Assembly: GCF_019393635.1 (NCBI RefSeq)
Contig: NC_057861.1
Span: forward strand, 742,564,732-742,628,731
Length of the DNA stretch: 64,000 nt
DNA from: Dromiciops gliroides
Lineage: Eukaryota > Chordata > Mammalia > Microbiotheria > Microbiotheriidae
Reading direction: 5' to 3'
The notes under the pieces were generated by a model. The model was not told where the DNA came from, ran no database searches, and saw only the letters and a list, made by a program, of their open reading frames with translations. The stretch's first letter is position 1. Every line of letters begins with the position of its first letter. Both the position numbers and the translations under genes were made by a program. Of this stretch, positions 22,701 through 35,400 are shown in pieces.

Positions 22701-23379
22701 TTGTGTGTGAGGCAATTGGGGTTAAGTGACTTGCCCAGGGTCACACAGCTAGCAAGTGTTAACTGTCTGAGGCTGGATTTGAACTCAGGTCCTCCTGACT
22801 CCAGGGCTGGTGCTCTATCCACTGTGCCACCTAGCTGCCCCCCCATATACTTCTTAATATCATTGAACTTGAATTCCTAAGAAATACAGTATTGTTGTTT
22901 AGTTGCTTTTGGCCCCTGTGAGAAACAAATCTTGCTTCTACTCTTCTCACCCTGTCCCCCTACCCCATCCTTCAGAATAGCTTTAGACTAATCCTTCTCC
23001 AATCTTCTTCCTGGTGTGGCAGATTATCCTTAGTGGGTTTCAGGGACCTATATAAATCTCACACTGGGTTAAGATCTCTGAACATTTTGTTTCTGATGAA
23101 ATATGCTTAACAAATATTAAAGTCAGTTTCGAAAGGGTAAAGTTCACTTAAGGGTCACCTGCAGTTTGGGGATTTTTTTTGGAAGTAGAAAGAAGGCACT
23201 CCAAATCAGGCTTTGGGATTGAGGCTGACTGCATGCATATGTGCACCTGATGTACTTTCTTTTAGCTTTTTCATAGATAAATTTTATTGTTATATTCTAT
23301 TTTCATGTTGCATAAATTCTTCCAGGTACCTCTGTTGCCTCTTCCTGTTTCCTCTATCACAGAGCCATCCCCCACAACA

Positions 23380-23476
<97 letters not shown>

Positions 23477-26395
23477 GAGAGAGAGAAAAGGGAAAAGAAG
23501 AGAAATCAGCAAAACCAATGAATACACTTAAAAAGTCTGAAAATCTGCGCGTTCTTCCCACCCTGGGCCTCTGCAGAAAGAGGAGGGAGGAGGGAGTGAG
23601 CTGTCATAGCTCTCATTTGGGACCAATTCTGCAACATCCACTGACATTGTTGCAGCCACAAGCATGCTGTGCTCTGCCGACCTCACTCTGTGTCAGTTCA
23701 TAGAAGTCTTTCAGGCTTCTCTGTGTTCATCATTTCTGTCATTTGTTAAAACATAGTAATTAACGTTACATCCCTTCCACATCCCATAGTCTGTATGACC
23801 ATTCCCTAGTTGATGGGCAGCAACTTTGTTTCCAGTTCTCTGCCACTAGGAAAAAATGCCGCTATAAGCATTTTCGTGTGTAAGGGGACTTCTTATCAAT
23901 GACCTCATTGGTTCATGTGTCTAGTAATGGCATCTCTGGGTCAGAAGGTGTGGACATTTTAGTCACTTCAGCTGCCTAAGTGCAAACTGCTTTCCAGAGT
24001 GGTTGGACTGATGCACAGCTTCCACCACTGGCCATTCATCGATGTCTCTGTCACAGGAATTGGTCCTGCCTTCTGTCCTCTTTGCTAGTGTGCTGGATAG
24101 TAAGTGAAACCTCAGTGATTTTGATGTGCATTTCTCTTGTGCGACAGACCATTCTTTCATTCGGTTATTAATAGTTTGTAATTCTTTTGTGAAATTTGTT
24201 TTTATCCTTTGAGCTCGTCTCTGTTGGGGAATGGCATTTGGTTATATCTGTTACTTATCTCTATATCTTGGATACTAAAGCCTTATGTGAAACTTTGATT
24301 TAAAATTCTATTTTCCCATTCAGTTTCTTCCCTTCTTAATCTAGTTGTATTAATTTTCTTGTACAGAAGCTTTTCCATTATCATTTTATTTTTGGTTACG
24401 ACATCACACTGTTCTTTTTTTTTTTTGTGGGGCAATGAGGGTTAAGTGACTTGCCCAGGGTCATACAGCTAGAAAGTGTCAAGTGTCTGAGGTCAGGTTT
24501 GAACTCAGGCCCTCCTGAATCCAGGGCCAGTGTTTTATCCACTATGCCACCTAGCTGCCCTCAACAGAAGCTTTTCCAGTTCCTGTAATCCAAGTTATCT
24601 ATTTTATCTTTTGTAATCTCTGCTGTCTCTTGTTGAGTTAAGAAACCTCTGATGTGCATGGGGAGCATGGCTTCTTTGTTGCATCGTGAATTCCTTGAAC
24701 CCTTTTGCTTCCAAAGAATGATGAGGTCTGGACTCATATCAATGGGGAGATAGTTGGTGTGAGTTTCTAGCTTACTTTCCTTGGTGCTGGTTTGTCATTG
24801 CTTTTTCCCACTGCAGAGTAGAACTGTGTAAGTAATTAGGCCTCTACTAGCTAGTAACTCCCATTAACTGATGTTAAGTAAGAAGTACCAGTCAGATTAA
24901 AGAATAATGAATATAAACCCTTTGAAAGTAGGGATTGCTTTTTGGTGCCTTGCACATAATACAGTTTAAATCAATCATGGTTATTGAACTAGTAAAGGAG
25001 ACTGGAGAGGGTAGACTCATTGAGGTCAGGGAGGAGGGTATCCAGGGGGATGGGTGACTGACTGGTAGAAATTGCAGAGGGTTCAGAAAGGCTGAAGACA
25101 GCGAACAGACCATTGTGTTTAATAAGTAAGAAAGGGCTGCTAACTTGAGAGCAGTTTTTTTTTTTTTTTTTGAGGCAGTTGGGATTAAGTGACTTGCCCA
25201 GGGTCACACAGCTACTAAGTGTCAAATGTCTGAGGCTGGATTTGAACTCAGGTCCTCCTGACTCCAGGGCCGGTGCTCTATCCACTGCGCCACCTAGCTG
25301 CCCCTTAAGAGCAGTTTCAATGGAACGGTGGGCTCACAAGCCAGATTCAAAGGGGTTAAGCAGTGAGTGGGACGTTATGAAGCCAGCCTAGATGATTTTG
25401 TAGGAATGTGGCCCTGCCTTGAAGGAGATGGGGGTTGGAGGGAGGCTGGGGTGGGGCTACAGTCTCAGGGGAAAGCAGAGTTAAGTGAATGTTATTTAAG
25501 CACTGGGAAAGAAATCAGTCTCCTTGTCTGATTCCTTCAGCTGGGAGAGTACACTAGGCCTGGAATTAAGAAGACCTGAGTTCAAATGCAGCCTCAGATA
25601 CTTACTACCTTTGTGACCCTGGGCAAGTCACTTCACCTCTGTCTGCCTCCATTTCTTCATCTGTAAAATGGGGGTAATGATAGCCCCTCCCTCCCAGCAT
25701 TGTTGTGAGGCTCAAATGAGATAAGTGTACAGTCCTTAGCACGGTGCTTGGCGTGTGGTGAGCGCTTTCTGGAAATGTCGGCCCATGATTCTGCCACTTC
25801 TGGCTCTAAATCTGTGAGCCAGGGGTTAGTCTGCATATGGAAAGGCCTTTCAATGGTTGATATAAATGTCGACCATTATTATTCTTTTCAAATACAGGCC
25901 TTTCCAGTGCCTTTAGTCTCTTCCCTCTGGTTAAAGCCTGGCCCCAGTGCTACCCTCTCCATGAATCCTTTGCTGACTCTCTTCGTTGGCAGTGACTTTC
26001 CGCCTTACATATGGTTTCTTGCTCTGGAATGCTCTTAAGGGTGTTTGCTGTTGACCTTGTCACTGTTTGTGTCATAGGCCTTTACTAGCCTATAGATGTT
26101 TTCAGTGAGGTCAGGCATTGTGTCTTCTTTATTTTTTGGGGGGTGGGGCAATGAGGGTGAAGTGACTTGCCCAGGGTCACACAGCTAGTAAGTGTCAAGT
26201 GTCTGAGGCTGAATTTGAACTTAGGTCTTCCTGAATCCAGGACCAGTGCTCTATCCATTGCGCCACATAGCTGCCCCAGCACTGTGTCTTCTTTCAACTT
26301 TCTCTTTTCCTTAGCCCTGCAGCAATCAGCAGCCACTACTTGCCTGCTAAATTTTTACTCAGTTGAATTAAAATACCCTTTTTGATTGGACATAG

Positions 26396-26436
<41 letters not shown>

Positions 26437-29400
26437 GTTAAAAAAGGCCTTGAATGCCAAATAGGCCTTTCTGTTTGATCCTGGAGGTGATGGTCAGTCA
26501 GAAGAGAGGAAGTGGAGGTAACTAGTATGGACAAAAAGGAGAAGATAGGATGGTCACTTAAAAGGATGGTAGGGTCTAGGGAAGGTTTTGTAAGGCTGGG
26601 AAAGATGTGGTTACATTTGAAAGCAGTAGGGAAAGAAGCAGTTGCTGTGGAGCATTTGTTGAGGTGAGAGGGAAGGAGGACATGCAGGCATGGCTGAGAA
26701 TGAAGCCTGTTGGTGAAGCCAGGAGGGGATGGCATCAAGAACAAGTGTAGCCAACCCTTTGTCAGAGACTGGGGGACCAGAGGGATGCAGTGGGATATGA
26801 TGTCAAGACCTGTAGGGAAGGAGAATGGGAGAAGAGGGAGCTGGGCTCAAGGGGTCTCCTGTTTTTTCCAGTAGAGACAGAGGTCTCTGCTGAGGTGGGG
26901 GGGTGGGCGAGGGAGGAAAGAGCTTTCTGTGGATGCTGGGGTCGGGAGTCACTTAAGGAGGCACCAAAGGACATTTGGAATGTGCTCAGTCTGCAGCCTT
27001 CTTCAGGGGATCTGGAGGAGGAGAGGAGGGGCAGAGTGGGGCTGAGAAGGAAGAAAGTAAAGGCAGAGGGTACAAAGTGGGGGAGGAATGAGAGGTCTCC
27101 AGGGGGGTGAAGGAGCTTTTGGGAGGAGAGAAACTATAGGAGGTGAGGGCCAGAATTGCTAATTCAGTCAGTAAACATTTACTATATATAAAATAAGCAT
27201 ATGTATAAATGTGTGCGTGTGCTTGTTGTTTGTCCTTTGTTTCCAAAGAGGGCAATGAAATCGGGGTGATGTCCTAACTTGTGCTGAATGGGACTTAAGT
27301 CAGAGAGGGCTGTGCAAGGTCACCAGCCTCACTCTCTTCTCCAGAGCCATCAGGACTGGGGATGGCCCCAGATGTTTAAGGCATTTGGGATTAAGTGACT
27401 TGTCCAGGATCACACAGTAAATGCCCGAGTTGAGATTTGAACTCAGGTCCTCTTGACTCTAGGATCACTGCTTTATCTACCATACCACCTGGCTGCCCCT
27501 TAGTTCTGCGCTACTACTTAGCACAGGCAGGCACTCTTGGGGCTCCCAGAGCAGGCAGGCATACAGGTACAAACTCTTGAGGTTCATACTTGAAGTTGTC
27601 ATCCTAGTTTGTTAGAGCTGGCTGGGGTTTGTGCCCCACTGGCAGAGCCTTCCAAAATCCTGGGAAGGCATCAGAGTTGCCAGATGGTGACCTAACTCGG
27701 AATCTCCTGACAATTGTAGGTGATCATTGATGAACTTGCTTTCTCTATAAAGAAAAAAACTTAAAAATTAATAAGTTTCAATCAAAAATCAAGATTGTAA
27801 CATTGTATATGAAAACGTAAACATCATGTAGTTTGCTAAACTGAAAAGGATCCGCAAAAAGAGGAACAGAATAAGCAAAAACTTCTTTGTTCTGCCCCTT
27901 TCTGAGCTTTTTTTTTTTTATGTGTGTATTTAACAGACGTTTGGGCTGTTATTAAATATATATATATATATATATATGCACGTTTTATTTTTGCTTTATT
28001 TTTTCTCATTTGTATAATCCTTTTATCTCTTTGTGTTTTCATATTTGTTGCTTGTTATTGTGGGATAATTTTCTGTTCCATTGACAAGCTACAACTTGTT
28101 TAGCCATCTCCAATTGTTAGACGTCATGCTGTTTCTAGATATGAAATTGTATTCTAGTTTCTTCCCACTATTGTATACTAGAGCTGAAGACAATTACTTC
28201 TTCCTGGAACCAGCATGATTGTTGGATGCAACTTATTTTTATGATTTCTGCCATACTTTATGTTTTCAAAAATGCAATAATGTAGTGAGTGATGAGAGTT
28301 TCCTCATTTAGTAAATGAAGAAACTGAAATTGACCTAAAGTGTGACATCAGTGGCAGAGATTTAAAAAAAAAAGAAAAAAAGCCTTTACTGGATTTCTGA
28401 ATGTTAATATTCAGCATTAAAACTTCACAACTTACTCTTGTGTTAGGGAAATTGTGGTCCTTCTAAGGGGAGGCCTGTGCAACTTGGAACACTTAATTAA
28501 CAAAGGTTAAAATATCTTCTAGGATCATATGATTTAAAATGGGAAGATACCTTAGAGAACCTTAGTTCTCTCCTTTTATAGATGAGAAAACTGAGGCTCG
28601 GGTCATGTGACTTGTGTTATTTTTCTAAAAATTGAATTTTTTAATATTATTAAGCAATTACTTTTCCTCCCTTTCATCCCCCACTAAACATAAGCTCTTT
28701 TTTTTTTAAGTGAGGCAATTGGGGTTAAGTGACTTGCCCAGGGTCACACAGCTAGTAAGTGTTAAGTGTCTGAGGCTGGATTTGAACTCAGGTACTCCTG
28801 AATCCAGGGCCGGTGCTCTATCCACTGCGCCACCTAGCTGCCCCACATAAGCTCTTTTTAAAAATGAAATTATTTTTTAAATTATCAAGCATTCATTTTT
28901 TCCTTCTCTCTTGTCTTTCTTCTACTTCTACTTTGGAGCTAAAGAAAATTCTTGTTGGTCGGTTGATTGGGGACAATATATTTTAAGAAAATAACAGGAA
29001 AATAAACAGAATAATCTGATGTTGGTGAGAAATTATGCAAAATTCTGATTCTGTTCATTTCCTGTTTCCACTTGGAGTAATTACGCAAATAAGTAGAATT
29101 CCAGCTGCTTAGAGCTCTTGGGAAAGGATCAGAAAGAACTCAGCTCACGTGTGCATCCTGAGCTCCTTCCAAGCCTTTGTTGACTCTCAGTCTGATGAAA
29201 AAGGAAAAGGAAAGGGGGAAGAAGGTATGCTACAAAGACTTGTTCCACTTTGTTTTTGTTGATTGTGTTCTAAGCCCTAAAGAATAAGTGGGATGAAAAG
29301 TTAGCTCAATGAGATTAAAGTGGAAGTGAAAAGTTTTTGAAAAATGAAACTTGCAAACCTCATTCCAACTCCAAATCATTTAAGAAGATCAATAATTTGG

Positions 29401-32400
29401 GGGGCAGCTGGTGGTGCAGTGGATAGAGCACCGGCCCTGGATTCAGGAGTACCCGAGTTCAAATCCGGCCTCAGACACTTGACACTTACTAGCTGTGTGA
29501 CCCTGGGCAAGTCCCTTGACCCTCATTGTGCACCTCCCCCCACTCCACCCAAATCAGTGTTTTGGAGTCTTCTCCATTTTAGGAGAGATGATTTTTATGG
29601 TTCTCTGTAGATGATCATGGTATTATTTATAACCCAGTTGAACTCACCTGAACTAATTGATGCAGTGGATAGAGCACTGGTCTTGAAGTTGGCAGGATCT
29701 GAATTCAAATCTCACCTCAGATACTTACTAGCTGTGTGACCCTGGGCAGGTCACTAAACCCCAATTGCCTTAAAACATCCAGGGCTATCTCTAGTTGTCC
29801 TGATGTATATCTTGCCATTGGACCCAGATGGCTCTGGAGGAGAGATGAGGTTGGTGACCTTGCACAGCTCTCCCTCACTTAAATCCCATTTAGTGCAAGT
29901 CATGACATCTGTTGTGGTCCTCTTCAAGAATGAATGACAAAAAAAAAAAATGAATGACAAAGGGGCAGCTAGGTGGCACAGTGGATAGAGCACTGGCCCT
30001 GGATTCAGGAGGACCTGAGTTCAAATCCAGCCTCAGACACTTATCACTTACTAGCTGTGTGACCCTAGGAAAGTCACTTAACCCCAATTGCCTCACCAAA
30101 AAAAAAAAAAAAAGAATGAATGACAAAGGGGGCAACTAGGTGGTGCAGTGTATAAAGCACCAGCCCTGGATTCAAGAGAACCTGAGTTCAAATCCAGTCT
30201 CAGACACTTGATACTTAGTAGCTGTGTGTCCCTGGGCAAGTCACTTAAACCTCATTGCCCCACCAAAAAAAAAAAAAAAAAAGAAATGGATGACAAAACA
30301 ACAAAAACCTGAACCAATATAAAGGGAGCTACACTTTTGGGGGAAAAGGTTAATTTATTCCTCATATTTAGTGTTTCTCTAAAAAACCTTGAAAATGTCA
30401 TGGCATTTGTTGAATTTTAGAGGCAGCCATGTTTTAGTGGATAGAGCTCAGGACTTGGAGTCAGGAAGACCCAATTTGGAATCCTGACTCAGACATTGTG
30501 TGACCCTGGGCTAATGTTTAACCTGTGTCTCAGTAAGATGCGGAGCATAATAACATCTCTCTCTCAGGCTGGTTGTGAGGTTCAAATGAGTTACCATATG
30601 TAAAGAGCTACGTCAATGCTGGTTATTGTTAGTGTTTTGGAAAGGACTGTGTAAATGCTATAATAATTTTACATTGGTGGTTGTTGAGGGACATTTAGAA
30701 TGCTTTAATGTTTAAGCTGATCTCATTTCTGTAGATGTTCCTTAGCTCACTACCCATTCTTGCCTGCTTGGACTCTACCACTCTAGGCCTTGGTTGTGGC
30801 CTGCTTGGTCACTAGGGCTCCCAGCCACTCAGGGTGCTGAGTTCTTTCTCCTTTTCTCTTGACATGATATTTCCTGTGCAGTATGGCGGTGCCTTAGGGT
30901 AGAAAGAGAGCAGCGGGTGGCTGAGACCCTGTTGTTTGGGAGCCATTTGTAGGGTCAAGGAAGAGAGTTGTAGCCACTGTCCCTGCCGTCTTCCCCTTAA
31001 GGTTTATTTCGCTGTCTTTGGTCTTCTCCCAGGAGAGGGACATCTTGTTTGCCAGACTGTATAGTTGTGTCACCTGAGTTGTAACTTACTCAGATATAAT
31101 AAAATAGGTAAAATGCAGGTAACATCAGGAAAAGTTGGCTATTATACTTCAATGTGTCACAAGGTTTGACCTAAATTTTGCTCTTTGGTAGTTACCTTCT
31201 TGAATTATTCCTCTCCCGTTAGGGCATGTTGGTGTTGGAAGTTGGAAGATTTGACAAATGCCATGGGAGTCTGATACAGAGACTTAGGTCATGAGCATAT
31301 TTCCATGTGTCAGGAGCACAGGTGATCAATGATGGTCTAGATGGGCAAGTTGGTCAGCAGTGGGATGGGCTGGTACAGTACTGGGGACCCACTGATCAAG
31401 TACAGGAAACCCAGGGTCTGAGGACTGGGCAGGGACTAGATCCAAGGGTGAGAATTAGGGGGCAGTCGAAGGGATCTACACGGACCATTTTATCCTAGAT
31501 AGGAAATCACCGACCCATTTTCAACTTCTTCTGCCTTTGGGCACTGCTTTAGCACAGATTTCCATTTATTTATCTATCTATCTATCTATTTATTCATTCA
31601 TTCATTTTTATTTATTTATTTATTTATTTGTTTTGTGGGGCATTGAGGGTTAAGTGACTTGCCCAGGGTCACACAGCTAGTAAGTGTCAAGTGTCTGAGG
31701 CCAGATTTAAACTTAAGTCCTCCTGAATCCAGGGCTGGTGCTTTATCCACTGCTCCATCTAGCTGCCCCCAAGCACAGATTTTTAAAGGTCAAATGTAAA
31801 GGTTAATTTAAACATTAAAGGGGAGCCTCAGGTAGTGATAGAATGATAGAGTTGGAGTTATAAAGACATTGATTCAGATCCTGCCTTACACATTTTCTAG
31901 CAGTCTCCAGCACCCCCTCCAGTTTATCTCCTCAGTAATAGATGGCTTACTGATTACAGTCCCATGGCCAAGGAAGGTCAGGAGGAAATCACACCTCCTG
32001 GATGTGCTGATGTGAGTTCTGCGTGTTGTTCAGTGATTGCTTTATTTTCTTTGCATCCTAGCAAAGGGTTAGTTAATGCTTCTTTTCTTTTAAGTCTTTC
32101 TTCAATTGATGATAGAACTTTCCTCCTATCTTTCATGATGTGTTATACAGTCACTTCGTGTAATTTCTTGTAACAGAGGAGATCATTGGCATGTATTTTA
32201 TTTATTTATTTTTAAATTGCGGGGCAATGGGGGTTAAGTGACTTGCCCAGGGTCACACAGTTAGTAAGTGTCAAGTGTCTGAGGCCGAATTTGAACTCAG
32301 CCCTGAATTCAGGGCTGGCACTTTCTCCACTGCACCACCTAGTTGCCCCCATTGGCATGTATTTTTAAAGCTAGCAGTTCATATACTACTCAGCTGCCCT

Positions 32401-35400
32401 ATCTTTTGCTGGGTCCTAATTGAATAACAGCGGTCTTGTGGGTCGAGCTGTGGAGTGGGAAAACTCAAGGCAGGATTTGTGGCCAGATATTGAGGTGAAA
32501 ATACTGTGACTCATGGGGTGTCAGAGTAGATGAGGTCTCTGAGGTCGTCTAAGCTAGCCCACACCCAGTCATTAATCCCCCATTTTACGTCCCTGACTTG
32601 CGCAAAGACCTCCCACGAGGTGGGAAACGCTGCTCCCAGAGCAGCTCTATTTTGTTTGTTCACCTGGACCTTCTCAGAAGCTTTTCTCTATGATGAGTCA
32701 AGTTAGACATGCTTCACTCTTTACCTGAGGCCAAACAGAATATTCCTTCCATATGACAGTCATTTGAATACTGGGAAATTGGGCCACGTTCTGTTTTTGT
32801 GCCACTCCCCCTCCCCTTAGCCTTCTTTTTTGGCCAAAACTTCGTTAGTTTTTTTCAGCTTCACCATATGTGGCAACTTGACTAGTTTCCTCATCAGCTT
32901 GGTTAATTTCTGGGGTGCTTGCTAGCTTCTCAGTGTCCATCCTTCTAAAAAGGACCCCAAACAGACAGCTAGAACTATCTAAATTGCCACCGTGTTAGAC
33001 ATGGTTTAATGAAAGCAGAACATTTCGGACCCAACAGTGAGTTGAGCCTCACACAGACACATACATTTCTTTCTTTCTTTCTTTTTTTGCGGGGCAATGG
33101 GGGTTAAGTGACTTGCCCAGGGTCACACAGCTAGTAAGTGTCAAGTGTCTGAGGCCAGATTTGAACTCAGGTCCTCCTGAATCCAGGGCTGGTGATTTAT
33201 CCACTGTGCCACCTAGCTGTCCATATATATATATATATTTGGTGAGGCAATTGGGCTTAAGTGACTTGCCCAGGGTCACACAGCTAGTAAATGTCAAGAG
33301 ACACATGCATTTCTGTACAAGGTGCGTTCCCAAGACTTGTCTCACTCAGACAAGTCAACATCTGCTTCCAGATAATACTCAAAACAGTAAAATTTGATAA
33401 ACCAATGTGCCACCTCCCTGCTAACTCAGGTTGAACTTGGAATTCACTAAAACCCCAGGGTCTGACCACATGAATGGTTTTCTGGCTTTCCCCATCTTTC
33501 AGACGTGTAGTTGACTTTTGCACCCAAATATCTGATATTACTTTGGGCCACTCTTAGTCTGTTGATCTTTTGGGATCTTTACTCTGTCATTCATTAATTC
33601 AGTGCATTAGCTATCCTTCCCAGCCTTCTCTCTGTTTGCCTCAGCTTCCTCCTCTGTAAAATTGGGATAAGAACGGCTTCTTCCTCCCAGGCTTGTTAAG
33701 AGGATCAAATGAAATAATAATGGTAAATCTCTTAGTACAGTACCGGGCACCCAGTGAGCTGTGTATAAATGCTAGCCAGCCTTGGAGGTGGTGGACTCAG
33801 TGACTGGCAGGCTGGTGGTGCCCTTGACTGGGATAGATGAATGGTTTGGGGGGGAAGACTAGTTCTGTTTTAGACATGCTGAGTTTGAGGGACCTATGGC
33901 ATGGCCGGTTGGAAATGTGTAGTTGACAGCCGGTGGTGTGGAAGTCGAGCTCAGGGCTTGGGGAAACAACACAAAGGCCTTTGTGGCTTAGACTATGTGG
34001 AGGGGAGTAAAGTGTAAGAAGGCTGGCAAGGAAGGAGGGGGCAGGTGGTGAAGGGCTTTGAATGCCAAAAAGAGTTTTATACTGGATCCTGAAGGTATCA
34101 GGGAGCCACTGGAGTTCATTGAGGAGGGAGGTGACATGGTTAGACCTGCCCATTAGGAAGATCACTGTAGTAGGTGAGTGAAGGATGAATTGGAGTGAGG
34201 AGAGACTCTGAAGCAGTCAGAGAAGCCCCCCTCCCCTCCCAGCAGCTATTGCAGTAATCCATGTGTGAGGTGACGAGGGCCTGCACCAGGGGGTGAGAGT
34301 GGGGAGGTGGCAGTGCCGGAGGAGAGAAGGGGCATACCCAAGAGACATTACTGAGCCAGAATCAGTAGGCCTCGGGCCCAGAGTGGAGGTGTGGTCGGGG
34401 TCTTATTGAGGCATCAGAGATGGCCCTGAGATTCCATACCTGGGTTCTTGGGGGACCATAACCTGAACAGAAATAGGCACGTTGAGAAGAGAGGGAAAAG
34501 ATAACGAGTTGATTGGAGGAGCTGAGGCAGAATCCAAGAGAAGTTGTCTAAAAGGTGAGGAGATGAGAAGAGGGCTTAGGGCTGGATAGATGGGTCTGAT
34601 TAAGAGCACCAAGTGAGATATCAGAGTCAGAAGAGGACAGGGCCCAGGACAGAGCTTTGGGAAACCCAGGCTCTTGGGTGTGAACTAGAGGAAGCTCCAG
34701 CAAAGGAGACTGAGGTGGGAGTAGTCAGACCCAGCAGGAGACCCAGGGAAACCCGGAGAGGTGAGAGCTGGAGTGATAGACAGTGTCAGAGGCTGCAGAC
34801 AGGTCAAAAGGATGAGGACTGGGAAAAGGTCTTCCAGCTGGCAACAGAGAGATGACTGGTTACTTGGGAGAGATCATCTTCAGGTGAATGAGAGGGTTGG
34901 AGGAGAGGGAGGCACCAGTGCTTGATGGCTTCTATAAGGGAGTGTGATGTTTAAAATCTAAATTGTGGTCGCCTTAAATTGGAAAGCTTCAGTACCAGTC
35001 TTTGGGCATTAACCATTTATTGAAAGCATACAGGTATTCACATGGAGTTCAGAAAGTTAAGAAAAGGCCTATCTAGCATAGAGTTCCAGCCTGGTTGTGT
35101 TCTTCCTCAAGTCCTCCTCCAGGAGCCTGCTTTAATCAGGAACTCTCCAGCAAGCTGATTGTGGAAGCTTTTTATAGGTCTGGAACAGAGGCGGTCCTTA
35201 CACACTGCTTCAAGCTGATTGGTTGCTGTCCTCCAAATCCATTGGCTTTGAAGGTTTTCTCAAGTTGAGTTCACAGTCTAGCTTCTGAGAACAATACCTT
35301 CTTAAGGGCTGGTCAGGTGTGATTACAATCCAGTTAATTTGAAGTAGGCTAATCAGCAGTCAATCACTCTCACTTGATTCAATCAGTCTAGATTAATCTC

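Larger units (their letters stand above)
23243..24660 (-). repeat. L1 fragment with SINE and microsatellite
   Basis: Antisense L1 3' UTR and ORF2 end: accattccctagttgatggg, tggacattttagtcacttca, actgctttccagagtggttg, then acagaagcttttcca. Holds the (TA)(GA) run at 23387 and a SINE at 24414. Confidence 0.65.
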
